Positions 34,472-44,929 of a DNA stretch of 64,000 bases are shown here, piece after piece (the first letter of the stretch is position 1; every line of letters starts with the position of its first letter). The stretch is from positions 1 to 64,000 of the forward strand of contig NEEC01000008.1 in assembly GCA_002189035.1 (NCBI GenBank). The letters are read 5' to 3'. The notes under the pieces are model-generated. The model did no database searches. It was not told the origin of the DNA and saw only the letters and a program-made list of their open reading frames with translations. The translations under genes and the position numbers were made by a program. Origin of the DNA: Utricularia gibba (taxonomy: Eukaryota; Streptophyta; Magnoliopsida; Lamiales; Lentibulariaceae).

Positions 34472-34543
34472 TCCGTTGTAGTCTAGGTGGTTAGGATACT
34501 CGGCTCTCACCCGAGAGACCCGGGTTCAAGTCCCGGCAACGGA
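34472..34543 (+). tRNA. tRNA-Glu (anticodon CUC)
   Basis: 72 nt with complete cloverleaf. The acceptor strand TCCGTTG pairs with CAACGGA. The anticodon stem CTCGG/CCGAG encloses the loop CTCTCAC with anticodon CTC at 34506-34508, and the T-arm contains GGTTCAAGTCC. It reads GAG codons. The internal A-box (TAGTCTAGGTGG) and B-box (GGTTCAAGTCC) are intact, so it should be transcribed by Pol III. A six-T terminator follows at 34554. There is no intron and no encoded CCA, as expected for a nuclear gene. Confidence 0.96.
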
Positions 34544-34553
34544 ATAGCTAGTC

Positions 34554-34559
34554 TTTTTT
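34554..34559 (+). terminator. Pol III terminator of tRNA-Glu
   Basis: A run of six T residues begins 11 bases after the tRNA 3' end, the standard Pol III stop signal. Confidence 0.85.
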
Positions 34560-34754
34560 ACCCTTTTTGGGTTTCGAGGCTGTTCTGTTAGCTAACCAAA
34601 TAAAATTATATCTATACAATGTGTTTACATCCATATCACCGACTTGTTGGTCCTTAGATGTCACCATATCTAATTCTATCTTCCTTACTTTTACCACCTT
34701 CTTGAACAAATTCTTTTTCAATAAATATGACATGTCTCTCAAGAACAACTTGTT
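34560..34754 (-). pseudogene. Downstream piece of the Copia pol split by the Tat insertion
   Basis: Read on minus from 34754, one frame gives QVVLERHVIFIEKEFVQEGG and continues to a stop, matching the segment after integrase in Copia polyproteins (R-x-V-x-F-x-E). It continues, in frame, the copy that stops at 42876 on the other side of the Tat element. The Copia pol ends here without RT or RNase H, close to the tRNA-Glu terminator. Confidence 0.7.
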
Positions 34755-35275
34755 TGTTGAGGACGAAAATCGGTGTTCGAGTAAGGTCGATTTTCGAGTT
34801 ATGGATGTGGACGAGCGTGTCATATCCAATTAAAGCTTTGATATTCTATGTGGGATAGTTCTGTTAACTAGAAAACAAAGAAGATCGGGATTTTAACATG
34901 GAAATCATCGGAGAACAGAAAAACTACGAAGCTGTCAGAGCTCGCCGGAAAATATCTTTACTAGATAGAGGTGGGGAGAAAATACAAGCTGGAGGGCTTA
35001 GAGTCGAACCCTTTCCACCGAAACGTTTCTCGCATTTATAGGTGAGATAAACCTAACCGAATTCTGAACTCTACAAGTATCGATTGCTTTCTGCGCCTGT
35101 TGTACATACTGTAGTTCTGCTATTGCCGTAATTCGGCTACTTTTCAGTCTATCCAAAATGGCTGCTTCTAACAAATCTTGAAAGTTATCGATCTGTCGGC
35201 CTGCACCAGGGTGTCTGAACACCTTTTGGCTACTTTTCAATAGCCGATTAGCTAGTTCCAATTTAGACCCCATCA
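34755..35275 (-). mobile_element. 3' LTR of the Tat element (521 bp)
   Basis: On plus it runs from TGTTGAGGACGAAAATCGG to GACCCCATCA. It aligns throughout with 42374-42875, with many substitutions and an extra block of about 19 bp near 34830 (ATATCCAATTAAAGCTTTG). A solo LTR of the same family is at 59738-60228. Confidence 0.9.
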
Positions 35276-35404
35276 TTCAACCCCTCTGATTTATCGATAT
35301 TAACCCTCAAGGTAAATCGATGAATCAGAATCAATGCTATATCCCCATTCAGCATGTCAAATCCCATGAATGAGTTTCAGCCCGATTTAAACCGACTTCT
35401 GTGC

Positions 35405-35410
35405 CACGTG
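35405..35410 (+). promoter_or_regulatory. G-box / ABRE core
   Basis: CCACGTGTC at 35404-35412 contains the CACGTG core bound by bZIP and bHLH factors. It lies 85 bp upstream of the TATA box of the antisense gene. Confidence 0.5.
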
Positions 35411-35494
35411 TCATCTCCTAGGCACTCCATGTTTTTTCCCACTCATTTTGGGTACCTCAAACTCTACACCCTTTCATCTTCCAAATACCTCTCT

Positions 35495-35502
35495 TATAAA
35501 TA
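35495..35502 (+). promoter_or_regulatory. TATA box of the antisense gene
   Basis: TATAAATA in the context CTCTTATAAATACGTGC, a near-consensus plant TATA box on the plus strand. Confidence 0.6.
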
Positions 35503-35760
35503 CGTGCTCCTCCCGTCATTTCTCCCCTTTGCTTTCTCTGTTCGCCCGCAAGACTTCTATGTTTTCTCACGCTCCTTCGTGCTCATTCGCCGCATATGCC
35601 ACTGTGAAACTCACCGAAAATCACAGCTTTCACAAGTACCAGTCTATTCTTCATCTTTTTCACTTAGTTTCGGGAATTCATGTACTCTTTTGGGACTCTG
35701 TCTTTTTTAGGACTTTTTTCCGCTTTGAGTTCCTCTCTTTCCTGATTTTCTTTATTTGAG

Positions 35761-37465
35761 ATGGGTAGGAAGTCCAGTGAGTTGAATATCTCCGCTAATC
35801 GGTCTAAGTACTCGATCCCAGATGAGTACACCCTCAGTCAAGCCAAGGATAGCCAGATACCTTGGGAAACGGGAGAATGACCCCTTACCCGCTTCAGTCT
35901 ACCGATCCCCATAGCTTATCTGGAAAGCGATTTTCTCTTTCCCCTCCACCCCCTTATCGTCCATCTTTTGAACATGTTTGTCGTTCCGCTTTTTTGCCTT
36001 TCCCCAAATTCAATATTCTGTTTTACCACTTTCCTCTTCTTTTTGGCGGGCCTGAATCCGAATATGACACTAGTAGATTTTTTCCAACTCTTCAAAGTTG
36101 CAGTCCATAAAGCCAAATGCCCAATGCATGGTTTTTCCCATTTTTAGTTTCGCCAATTTGATGACCACCCAGATTTCGTTTTAAAAGCCCCATATACTCA
36201 CCATAACTGGTGGTCCACTTTTATTTGGGTTGCTCCCTCGTTGGGGGCTAGATGGAACTTTTTGGTTAACCCCCCCCCCCCCACTCCTTTCAAAGTGAAA
36301 CTCTTCGGTTGTTTTCGTCCCACTAACGAGTCTCGTAGGGAGGTATATTAGAAACTCGGTGGATGCACTGCCAAATTGGAGTCACGAGTCTTAATTTTTT
36401 CTTGGGAATCCTTGATAAACTGCGGGATCCTTGATAATTTTTTCGTGATTCCTCCGGGATCAGAATTGAAGTTCCAACACCTTCTTCAATCTCCCTCCCT
36501 TCCGAATCCTAGTTCCACCAATTTTGTTCCTGATCCGATTGTCCCCGCTTCCACTGACGGTGTTCCTGAAACTTTCGCCCAGCCTTTAGCTCCAAAGAAA
36601 AAGAGGAGGGTTAAAGTTTGCACCCAGAAACCCTCGAAAAAACGGAAAGGTAGCCTGTAGTGTTCTTTTGTCCATGACTTTGCTATTGTCGTCATACGTT
36701 TTGGTCCGATGTGCAGTTGAGAAGATGGCACGAAGGAGCGCTCTGGAGGATTTGGTGATGGCAAGCTTTTCCGTTGAGATGCGCAAAATGCAAGAATTGG
36801 ACACGGCCACTTATGTACAGGTCTATTTGATTTTTGCAATCCGTTATTATGAATCTCCGATTCTGACTTCTTCTTTCCTTCTAGGCTGATTCCCCCCAAG
36901 TTCAATCAAATACCGCCGATCACTCCTCAGATGGGGATTAGGTGATTGAGGTTTTTGGGGACTCGCGAGACGACTCCTCCTCCCCCAACCGAAAAGGGAA
37001 AGGGTAAGCTCTTCCCTTCTCCCGAACCTATCGAAGTCCCGATCCCCGGTACGGGGCACTTCTCGGCCGGTGCCATCACATCGGCTCCCCGAATGAAAGA
37101 AGGAGGGACTCTTCTCCCCCTAATGAGATAAGGGAAGATCCTGCTCTTCCGCCATCTTCGTTTCCCCTCGAACTACAAAGAGCCTTGGAAGAAGCGACCT
37201 CGAGTCTCTTAGGGGTTCAGCCGGACACCGTGTTTAAGGGGATCTGGCAAGTATGTTTCTTTTCCATTCTCGGAGTTGCATGCAATCAATCTCTCACTCG
37301 GTGTTTTCTTCTTAGGCTTTAACCTTTGGCTGGGGAATGGCGAGGGAGATTAGGTCTCAGTCAGAAGAGGCTTCTCGGCTTCAAGCTCATGTGGCGCCTG
37401 GGTTTAAGGGATCTAATACTTTGGGGGAGCCCCAAGTTGGTTTGTTGTGCCCATCGGGGGTGTAG
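35761..37465 (+). pseudogene. Antisense, intron-containing gene inside the Tat element
   Basis: Starts MGRKSSELNISANRSKYSIP. A shift near 35875 and later stops break exon 1, whose parts (PPPPYRPSFEHVCRSAFLPF, then MPNAW and WWSTFIWVAPSLG further on) recall plant transposon/retrotransposon ORFs of the 'putative plant transposon protein' type. It ends in a basic, NLS-like APKKKRRVK...SKKRK. Introns 36650-36716, 36821-36884 and 37251-37315 have GT-AG limits and joins in phase. The joined frames give VEKMARRSALEDLVMASFSV, a stretch ending ADSPQVQSN, and ALTFGWGMAREIRSQSEEAS. Stop at 37463. The gene converges on the minus-strand pol, which ends at 37615. Tat elements are known to carry antisense ORFs here. 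Product function unknown. Confidence 0.65.
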
Positions 37466-37614
37466 ACTTAGATGTTTTGCTTGGGCTTACATGACTCAGC
37501 CAAGGCTTTGCCGTTGCGTTATACATCTCTTTTACGGAGGAATTACTTGAAGGCCTCAAGATAGAAAATACCAAGATGGGTTCAATCCGAAATAGGATTC
37601 GATAACACGGGTGC

Positions 37615-38703
37615 TTATGCATAGAATTTCCTTAGATCGGTCGCATTCCATGATCTTGGGAATTCCATGCCATCCAATTGTTCTAGACGATAAGCTCCTT
37701 TTCCGATCACCCTAGAGATCTAATAAGGGCCTTCCCACCTGCGTTCTAATTTCCCAACATGCATTTGGGGCTGAATGCTTCAGAGCACCAAATCTCCTTC
37801 TAAGAATTCCCTTGGGAATACTGATCTGTTGTAATTTTTCTTCGTTCTTCTTTGATAAGCCCCTAGTCGGTTGTAAATATTTTGTCGTTTTTCCTCCAAT
37901 AATTCTAACTCCAGTTTTCACAGATCAGCATTTTCCTCTTCGTTATAGTGTTCCACCCTATAACTCTTCAGCGTTAATTCGATTGGGCACATGGCTTCCA
38001 ATCTGTAAACCAATAAAAAGGGGGATTCTTCCGTAGTGGTTCGAGAGGTGGTGCGGTATGAACATAGCACCTCATCCAACCGGTCTACCCATGATCCCTT
38101 GAAATCCTCAAGTTTGGTTTTCATACCTTGTATGAGCGTTCGGTTCGTTACCTCCATGAGGCCGTTGCTCTGAGGGTGATAGACCGAGGTGAAGTTGTGC
38201 TTGACTGAATACTTGTCTAAGAATGTGTTGATCTTCCCCCTAGAAAACTGGGTACCGTTATCGGTTACAAGCTCCCAGGGTACTCCGAATCGGATGAAGA
38301 TGTTTCTCCATAGAAATCGGATAACGGCTTCCTTTGATATTTTCGCCACAGCTTCTGCTTCCACCCATTTGAATAAGTATTCAATCCTCATGATAAAAAA
38401 TTTTCTTTGGCCCGAGGTTTGAGGGAAAGGCCCCATGATATCCACCCCCTAGCGATCGAATGGGCACGATACTGGTTTACCGGTTTACCTCGTCATACTC
38501 GCATGATACTGGCATACCTTGCACTTCCTCACTACTTCAGTAATATCTTGTTTCATAGTTGACCAATAATACCCACTCAACGCTTTCCTGCACAAGGATC
38601 GCCCCCAATATGGCTGTCGCACTACCCCTCGTGTAAATCGGCTATGAGGTCTTGAGAATGTTCTTTTCCGATACACCTTAATAGGGGTAAAGAATTCCAT
38701 CAC
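37615..38703 (-). pseudogene. Integrase of the Tat element
   Basis: On minus: zinc-binding part with C-K-V-C-Q-Y-H (38485-38703), then the core DIMGPFPQ with IRFGVPWELVTDNGTQFSRG and YHPQSNGLMEVTNRTLIQGM (catalytic D and E visible). The next segment is CSYRTTSRTTTEESPFLLVY, and the C-terminal part ends GKGAYRLEQLDGMEFPRSWN and ATDLRKFYA with a stop at 37615-37617. The frame changes between 38445 and 38485 and again near 37920. Otherwise it is one of the better preserved domains in the window. Confidence 0.9.
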
Positions 38704-38847
38704 CCAATGTATACCGCTTTGCTCTAATTTCCAATTTTCGGGCTTTGGATTTGTCAGTTGGCATCTCCCCGCTTTGTAGATACTGAATGTAGGGCGACAT
38801 CCAATCCTCTAGGAGTTTAGCTGCAGAGAGATATCGTTTTCCGGTCA

Positions 38848-39553
38848 TTAGGTGATATGGTTGACTGCCCGTAGGACCACCGAGTGTTGGTCTTGCAACC
38901 AGATCATCACACTTCCTTCTCTCAATTCCTGAAATCCGGCCGCAAACTGGGCAAGACTATCCGCGGATCCATTTTCTTCGCGCGCCACGTGTGATAAGGT
39001 AAACTCCTTGAAGGTCTTAGCTAATTCCTTCACCCTAACACAGTATAAAGCCATTAGGGGGGTCATGAGTTTCATACTCACCTGAAAATTGTCCTTGTAC
39101 TAGCCGAGAATCGGTGTAGGCGTCGAGTTCCGCAACTCCAAGCTCCTTGATCACCTTCATTCCCTCAATCAACGCTTCATACTCGGTGATATTATTGGTG
39201 GTGAGGAACGAGAATTTCACCGTGATATAAATGTGATCGCCATCTCAAGTTCTGATGTCGATTCCTCCTCTAACCCTGTTGTATGTCGAACCATTCACAT
39301 ACATGGCCCACCGGTCATTCGTTTTCACAAATTGGTCAATTGGCTTGGTCATTTCGACCACAAAATCGGCGAGAGGTTGGGCTTTGATTGCTGTTCTCGA
39401 TCTGGATTTGATGTCCATAGTGCTCAATTCGACCGCCCATTTGACCATCCTTCCAGAAATTTCAGGTCGAGACAAAATATTGTTCAGTGGTTGATTGGTG
39501 AATACCACAATGTGCCGATCTTGGAAGTATGATTTTAGCTTAGTGACAGCCAT
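38848..39553 (-). pseudogene. RNase H and additional archaeal-type RNase H of the Tat element
   Basis: The frame at 39245-39553 has the end of the Ty3-type RNase H (VVFTNQPLNNILSRPEISGR, MVKWAVELS) and then WAMYVNGSTYNRVRGGIDI, the start of a second RNase H of archaeal type (W-x-x-x-V-D-G-S, with N in place of D). This continues at 38848-39220: TTNNITEYEALIEGMKVIKE, AYTDSRLVQGQFSGEYE, VAREENGSADSLAQFA. An extra RNase H of this kind marks the Tat lineage. Frameshifts lie near 39235 and 39050. Confidence 0.85.
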
Positions 39554-39905
39554 CTTCCGAGTCAGGATGAGTTTCTGCTGGTAGGAGAACCTTACTCACA
39601 TAATACACCGGTCGGTGCTTCTCTTCCAAGATAGTTGTCAGGACTCCACTGACCGCAACGGGCGATATTGATAAGTAGAGCCCCAAGAGCTCCCCTTCCT
39701 TCGAAGCTACTAACAGTGGGGGCGATGAAATATATTCCTTGAGTTTTTCAAAGGTGACTCGACAATCTTCGTTCCATTCCAGAGTATTTCCCTTTCAGAG
39801 GGCCTTGAAGAAAGATGCTCACTTATTTGCTGATCGGGATATGAATCGGCTGAGGGTAGCTTGGTTACCTATGAGGCTCTGATACTCTTTAACTGTCCTC
39901 AAAGG

Positions 39906-40567
39906 CTACATTTCCCATATCGCCTTGATATTTGCGGGGTCCACCTTGATCCCCCTCTCAAATACATAATGGCCGAGAAATTTTCCGCTTTGTACCCCGA
40001 AGCAACATTTTAGTGGGTTGAGTTTTAACCCGTATAACCGACATAGAGAGAAGCAAGAACCCAAATAAGCCAAATGATCCTCTTCATTCATTGATTTCAT
40101 GATCATATCGTCCACATACACCTCCATGGAGGTGCTGATTTCAGAAGAGAAGAGTTTGTTCACCAATCTCTGATAAGTAGCCCCGGCATTTTTCTGACCG
40201 AAAGGCATCGTGACATAGTAGTAAACCCCATCCTTGGTGTAGAAGGTGGTTTTCGGCTGATCCTTCTCCACGACGAAAATCTGATGATACCCGGAGTACG
40301 CATCCATGGTGCTTAGGAATCGGGACCTAGCAATGGCATCTACCAGCTTGTGAATCTTCGGGAGGGGTAAGGATCCCTCTTGCAACAGTCGTTGAGATCG
40401 GTGAACTTGACACACATTCTCCATTTTCCTTCCGGCGTCGGGACAACCACAGGATTGGCCTCCCATTTGGAGCACTTAATCTCCTTCACGTAGCCGTCTT
40501 CTAGTAGCTCTCTCATTTTTTCTTTGACAACTCGGCACTTTTCCTTGAAAAAATGCCATTGCTTCAA
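39906..40567 (-). pseudogene. Reverse transcriptase of the Tat element
   Basis: On minus: FKEKCRVVKEKMRELLEDGY, VKEIKCSKWEANPVVVPTPE, then FTDLN, IHKLVDAIARSRFLSTMDAY with SGYHQIF, VTMPFGQKNAGATYQRLVNK and the intact catalytic YVDDMIMKS (about 40100). One frameshift near 40390 divides the domain. RT copies the element RNA. All catalytic aspartates can be seen. Confidence 0.9.
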
Positions 40568-41027
40568 TATGGTATTCGGCGACAGATCGGTTGATACCTA
40601 CAAAATCTGTTGTGGTCCACGCAAAGATATCGGTATTTTTCTTCAAAAGTTCCGTTAATCTTTCTTCGAATCCGGCGTCTAAGTTGGCTCCAATGCGGGT
40701 TGTCTTCTACACATCCCCTGATATCAATTGCAATTGTTTGTATCCTACCGATTCCATTGCCTGTTGTGGATGCTCTCTAAGTTTCTTTTCCACCATCATT
40801 ATTCTTGGTTTCTTCGTGCATGAGTCTCAGCAAGAAGACACATAACTTGACCGGGCGGCTGGTTGGTCGATATCGAGCGTGCAAATCCCCCTTGGCGTCG
40901 GAAACTTAACTTTCAGACGTACAGTTGAGAGTAACATACTGAATTGGTTGATCCCTGGTCAGCCAAGAATGATGTTATGTGACATCTCCAAATCCAATAT
41001 CAAGAATTTCAGCCTCTCAGTCCGGTT

Positions 41028-41435
41028 TCACCCTGCCACATCGAATGTCACAGATAGGGCTATTTTCCCGACCGTCTGCACAGCTCGTTGATCGAAAGCA
41101 TATAACTCCATACTGATTGGGCAGAGCTCTCCTTCCTTGGACGGTGCAAGTAATTCAGCCACCTCTTTCTTCATAATGTTACAGGACGATCCCTGATCGA
41201 TGAGGATCCTTCTTACCTTGGTGCTTTTGCATATTCCTGCTACCACTAGAGGCTTGTTCCGTGTAGTAGGGCCGATGGAAATGTCTCTTCTGGAAAAAGT
41301 GATTTCTTCCTTTTCCCACGTAGCTTTTTCCGTTCGGTTTTTTCTCATTTCAAAAACTTCCCCCTTCCTTGCCTCATCCAAGTATCTCTTCCTTGCTTTT
41401 CTAGATTCGTCGATCTCGGTGCCCCTGGCTACCAC
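41028..41435 (-). pseudogene. Aspartic protease region of the Tat element
   Basis: A 135-residue open frame contains ISIGPTTRNKPLVVAGICKS, VRRILIDQGSSCNIMKKEVA, ELLAPSKEGELCPISMELYA. The D-Q-G-S reads for the D-[TS]-G-[AS] catalytic site typical of plant Ty3/Gypsy proteases. RT follows downstream on minus after a degenerate linker (40570-41030). Confidence 0.85.
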
Positions 41436-42046
41436 GTGGATTTCCTGGACGTAGGGGGGCTATCTTGTACCTGGTTGGCACCTCTTGAGCCTTTCGGGGT
41501 TCAGGTTTCTACTGGTACGCGGGGCACCTCCCGATTGTCTAGGGGGGACTTCTGGGTACCTATTTCCCTAGTTCCTTAAACGTTCGTTGCGTCCCCTTTT
41601 GTGTTCCGCCGTTCCTGAGGGGTTTCATGTCGTGCTGCTCATCCTGCTGTCTGCATGATACTACTCAATCATTCTTTTCATTACCCAGCAATCGACGGTG
41701 TCGTGCCCTATGGTCTTGTGTATCTCACTGTAGATATTCGTTCTGGTCGGTTCCACCTTGGACACTTCGCGGCGCTTGTTCGGCCGAGGAATCCTGTCAG
41801 GTTAATCTTCTTGCTGCAGGACCGGCAGGATTTTTACGAGGCCCTTCATTCCAGCCCCAAGGTTGTCATCGACTCGGATGTATTTCATAATCTATCTCAA
41901 CAACTCCCCAAGGTTCTTTGGTAGGGACTTAGACAGACTCTACCCCAGTTTTGACGTTCCTAAGGCCCATTTCAGTATTTTCACTCTCTCCTTCTAGTCC
42001 AACTGAACATCCTACTCTGAGCAATTGAACCGGTCGATGAACCTCC

Positions 42047-42370
42047 TCAAGCTTTCTTTTCGATGGTCATACCGAATAGAATACAGGACTGCCTTAGAAG
42101 GTGGAGCCTCGATATTAATAGCATATCGGGTGTCCCCTCCCGCATGTTCGACTTCAGCCCCGAGGATGACTTAAGATCGGAGAATATTTCCGTCATAAGG
42201 GCTTTGAGTTGTCCCCTATTGATAACCATGAGGTTGGGGTCTTGTAAGCCGGCGCTACCTTCATTGCCAGAGTTGGTGGCCATGTTTTTTTTCGCCATAC
42301 TAAGCGTTTGGTGAGTAGCTTTTGTGGATTTCTCGAGTGGGACAATAGAGCATTCCTCATGTGGGTGCCA
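42047..42370 (-). pseudogene. Shortened Gag of the Tat element, with primer site
   Basis: Directly after the 5' LTR on minus, TGGCACCCACATGAGG (42355-42370) is the probable primer-binding site. A frame then gives MAKKNMATNSGNEGSAGLQD and NLMVINRGQLKALMTEIF. Only about 900 bp separate the LTR from the protease and stops are frequent, so most of Gag is deleted or unreadable. Confidence 0.5.
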
Positions 42371-42373
42371 AAA

Positions 42374-42875
42374 TGTTGAGGACGAAAATTGGTGTTCGAG
42401 TGAAGGCTGATTTTCGAGTTACGGATGTGGACGAGCGTGCCATATTCTGTGTGGGACGATTCTGTTAATTGGAAAAGAAAGAAGACTGTGATTTTAACAT
42501 GGAAACCGTCGAAGAACAGAAAAACCACGGAACTATCGGAGCTTGCCGGAAAATATCTTTACAAGATGGAGGTGGTGCGAAAATACAAGCTGAAGGGCTT
42601 AGAGTCGAACCCTTTCCACCGTAACGTTTCTCGCATTTATAGGTGAGATAAACCTGATCGAATTCTGAACTCTACAAAGTCGACTGCTTTCTGCGCCTGT
42701 TGTACGTACTGTAGTTCTGCTATTGCCGTAATTCAGCTACTTTTCAGTCTGTCCAAAATGGCCACTTCTAACAAATCCTGAAAGTTATCGATGTGTCGGC
42801 CTGCACCAGGGTTTCTGAACACCTTTTGGCTACTTTTCAGTAGCCGATTAGCCAGGTCCGATTTAGACCCCATCA
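42374..42875 (-). mobile_element. 5' LTR of the Tat element (502 bp)
   Basis: On plus it runs from TGTTGAGGACGAAAATTGG to GACCCCATCA and is homologous to 34755-35275 over its whole length. The two LTRs were identical at insertion, so their visible divergence means the insertion is not recent. Confidence 0.9.
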
Positions 42876-43650
42876 CCGTTGTTCACCAGGAAGATAGAAA
42901 TAATACTCCAACTCTGATAATGGATAGCCAACAAATCGTTCGAATATACATCTTGATTCTAATTTATCAAAATTCTATTTTCGAACATAGGCTGGACATC
43001 CCAAAATCTTAACATGTTTAAGACTCGGTAGTTCCCATTCCACATTTCATATGGAACTTTGGAAACGAATTTAGAAGGTACTCTGTTAAGAATATAACAT
43101 GTTGTATTCAAAGCATATCTCCATAAGGAAATAGGCAAGTCGGTGTAACACATCATTGAATGGACCATATCCAACAATGTGCAATTCCTCCTTTTCGAAA
43201 CTCCATTTAATTCTGGTGTTCTAGGAGGTGTTGGACTCCATAGAATGCCATGTGTTTTCGTAAATTCCAAGAATTCATCACTGAAGTATTGTCCTCCTCG
43301 ATCAGATCTTAGAGCAAGAATAGTTCTTTTCTTTTGGTTCTCAACTTCAACCTTGAACTCTTTGAACTTTTCAAAGGTTTCAAACTTCCTCTTCATCAGA
43401 TATAGATAACCATATCTATAAACATGATGAAGTAGTTGTAACCATCTCTGGTCTGAACGTTGAGCTCACATACATGTATCAACTCAAGAATATCTTTGGC
43501 TCTTTCGAAGTGCCCCGTAAAGGGCCTCTTTGTCATTTTCCCTTCAAGACAAGAGACACAAGTTAGATATGGATCTGAATCGAAATTGTTCAAGATTCCC
43601 ATATTCCCTAACTTGTTAAATCTATTACTTGAAATATAACAAAGCCTCAA
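42876..43650 (-). pseudogene. Copia integrase (upstream piece of the split pol)
   Basis: The minus frames 43396-43650 and 42959-43396 give the GAG-pre-integrase/zinc region (LTCVSCLEGKMTKRPF) and the integrase core: ILALRSDRGGQYFSDEFLEF, HGILWSPTPPRTPELNGVSK with RRNRTLLDM-like RRNCTLLDM, and YALNTTCYILNRVPSKFVSK. The second catalytic aspartate (RSDRGG) and glutamate (PELNGV) are visible. The frame runs on to EYYFYLPGEQ at 42876 and is cut there by the Tat LTR. Confidence 0.85.
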
Positions 43651-43692
43651 ATGTCATAGATAATTCACGCCAATGGATTCCTTGGAAATCGT

Positions 43693-44007
43693 CTAAATTT
43701 CAGCGACTTCATCCAATGATATTCTGTTGTTATCTTTATCAAGATAGTATAGACTGTCTTGTATCAAACCATGTCCAACGAATTTATTTGCAAAATATAT
43801 CATACATATATTCTTAGCAAATTGAAACTCATATCCCATCTCAGTCAAACTAGAGATAGAGATTACGTTCCGGTAGGCACACAATAAAAACAAAACATCT
43901 TTCAATAGCAAAACATGGTCCTCCAATGCAACCGAAACTGATCCTAAGGACACCGCAGCAATGCTTGCTCCGTTTCCCATTCGAACAATCACCTCTTTCG
44001 ATTGCAA
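43693..44007 (-). pseudogene. Copia protease-linker region
   Basis: The frame gives VIVRMGNGASIAAVSLGSVS, LLLKDVLFLLCAYRNVISIS, EFQFAKNICMIYFANKFVGH and LYYLDKDNN: the segment following the Copia protease (M-G-N-G-x-x-A-x-V, then L-x-L-x-D-V-L-x-x-P). The D-S-G-A catalytic site, expected just upstream near 44030, reads as a disrupted DTGAS-like sequence. Confidence 0.75.
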
Positions 44008-44073
44008 TGACCCTCGATCACTCCTAGTCTACACAAGTGTAATGACGTGAGAACTAGCACCGGTATCTAATAC

Positions 44074-44929
44074 TCAAGTGAGTGATGAGCCATCGAACAC
44101 ATTGAAAGATGAAGAATGCAAACCTTTTGCTTTCTCCTTGTCCTTGCTTTCCTTAACAAACTTAAGGAAATCTGGATAATTCCTGTTCCAATGTCCCTTT
44201 TTGCCATAGTGGAAACACTTTCCTTTACTGCTTGACTCACCCTTCTCAAGGATGGTCTGTTTCCTCTTCATGGGAGCACTCTCAACTTTCAAGTCCTCAT
44301 CAACCTTCTCTTTTCCCTTCTTCACGGATTTCTTCTTCTTCTTTCCCGCAATGACAAGAGAAGCTTCTCTTGTCTTGCTAGAAGAAGAAGCGTTTCTCTG
44401 GGAAATCATCAACTTATTATTCAGTTCTACTAGCGAGCAATTGATCTGATTCATGTGAAAGTTCGTAATGAAGCTTCCAAATGACTTTGGAAGCGATTGC
44501 AGAATCAAATCAGTCTTCAGATCAGCGTCCATCTTGAAATAAAGATTTTCCAGCCCTTCTATGAGCATAATCATAAAATTCACATGGACACTGACTTCAT
44601 ATCCAGAGGATCTACATATGTTTCAAGATGGAAGCTGCCGTGGTGTAATTCTCATGTTGTCTCTACAAATCAGAATTCATAGAGGTCAGCATGTAACACC
44701 TTGCCATGTTGTCGTCCATCTCCCACTGAACAAGCAGTTCGTGCTCCATATCTATGGGATTAGATGGATCAACTAGCATAGGAGACTTTCCATCCAATGC
44801 ACTAGCGGCTCACTCATACTGCAGAACAAGTTTCAGGTTCCTCAACCAATCCACAAAGTTGGGGCCAACCAACTTGTTGTCATCGATAATACTAGCATTG
44901 GATTGTTTGATTTCAACTTCATTTTTCAT
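44074..44929 (-). pseudogene. Copia Gag
   Basis: Starts at ATG 44929 (MKNEVEIKQSNASIIDDNKL, VGPNFVDWLRNLKLVLQYE), the typical Copia Gag opening. After a stop it continues at 44074-44583 with YFKMDADLKTDLILQSLPKS, FHMNQINCSLVELNNKL and the zinc knuckle CFHYGKKGHWNRNYPDFLK, in which the last cysteine has become tyrosine. The region between (44600-44800) is readable but shifted. Confidence 0.85.

Larger units (their letters stand above)
35276..35760 (+). promoter_or_regulatory. Presumed promoter region of the antisense gene
   Basis: Between the Tat 3' LTR and the antisense ATG lies a plus-strand promoter-like region: a G-box at 35405-35410, TATAAATA at 35495-35502, and a pyrimidine-rich leader (CTCCTCCCGTCATTTCTCCC). 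The ATG at 35761 is about 260 bp downstream of the TATA box, so the transcript would have a leader of about 230 nt. Confidence 0.55.
34755..42875 (-). mobile_element. Full-length Tat-lineage Ty3/Gypsy retrotransposon, with antisense gene
   Basis: Two LTRs (34755-35275 and 42374-42875) bound an internal region read on minus: primer site, shortened gag, protease, RT, RNase H, an additional archaeal-type RNase H, integrase. An antisense plus-strand gene lies between integrase and the 3' LTR. The extra RNase H and the antisense gene are known features of the Tat lineage. The element sits inside a Copia pol. Flanking five bases are TTGTT and CCGTT, a decayed target duplication. Several frameshifts show that it is no longer autonomous. 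Confidence 0.9.

Noticed and set aside
34548-34829. 93-residue minus frame as a gene
   Set aside because: It crosses the border of the Tat LTR and Copia fragment in the wrong frame. The Copia reading is in another frame.
36376-36660. Separate 94-residue plus gene ending in KKRKGSL
   Set aside because: The stop lies in an intron. The frame joins in phase to 36717, so it is exon 1 of the antisense gene.
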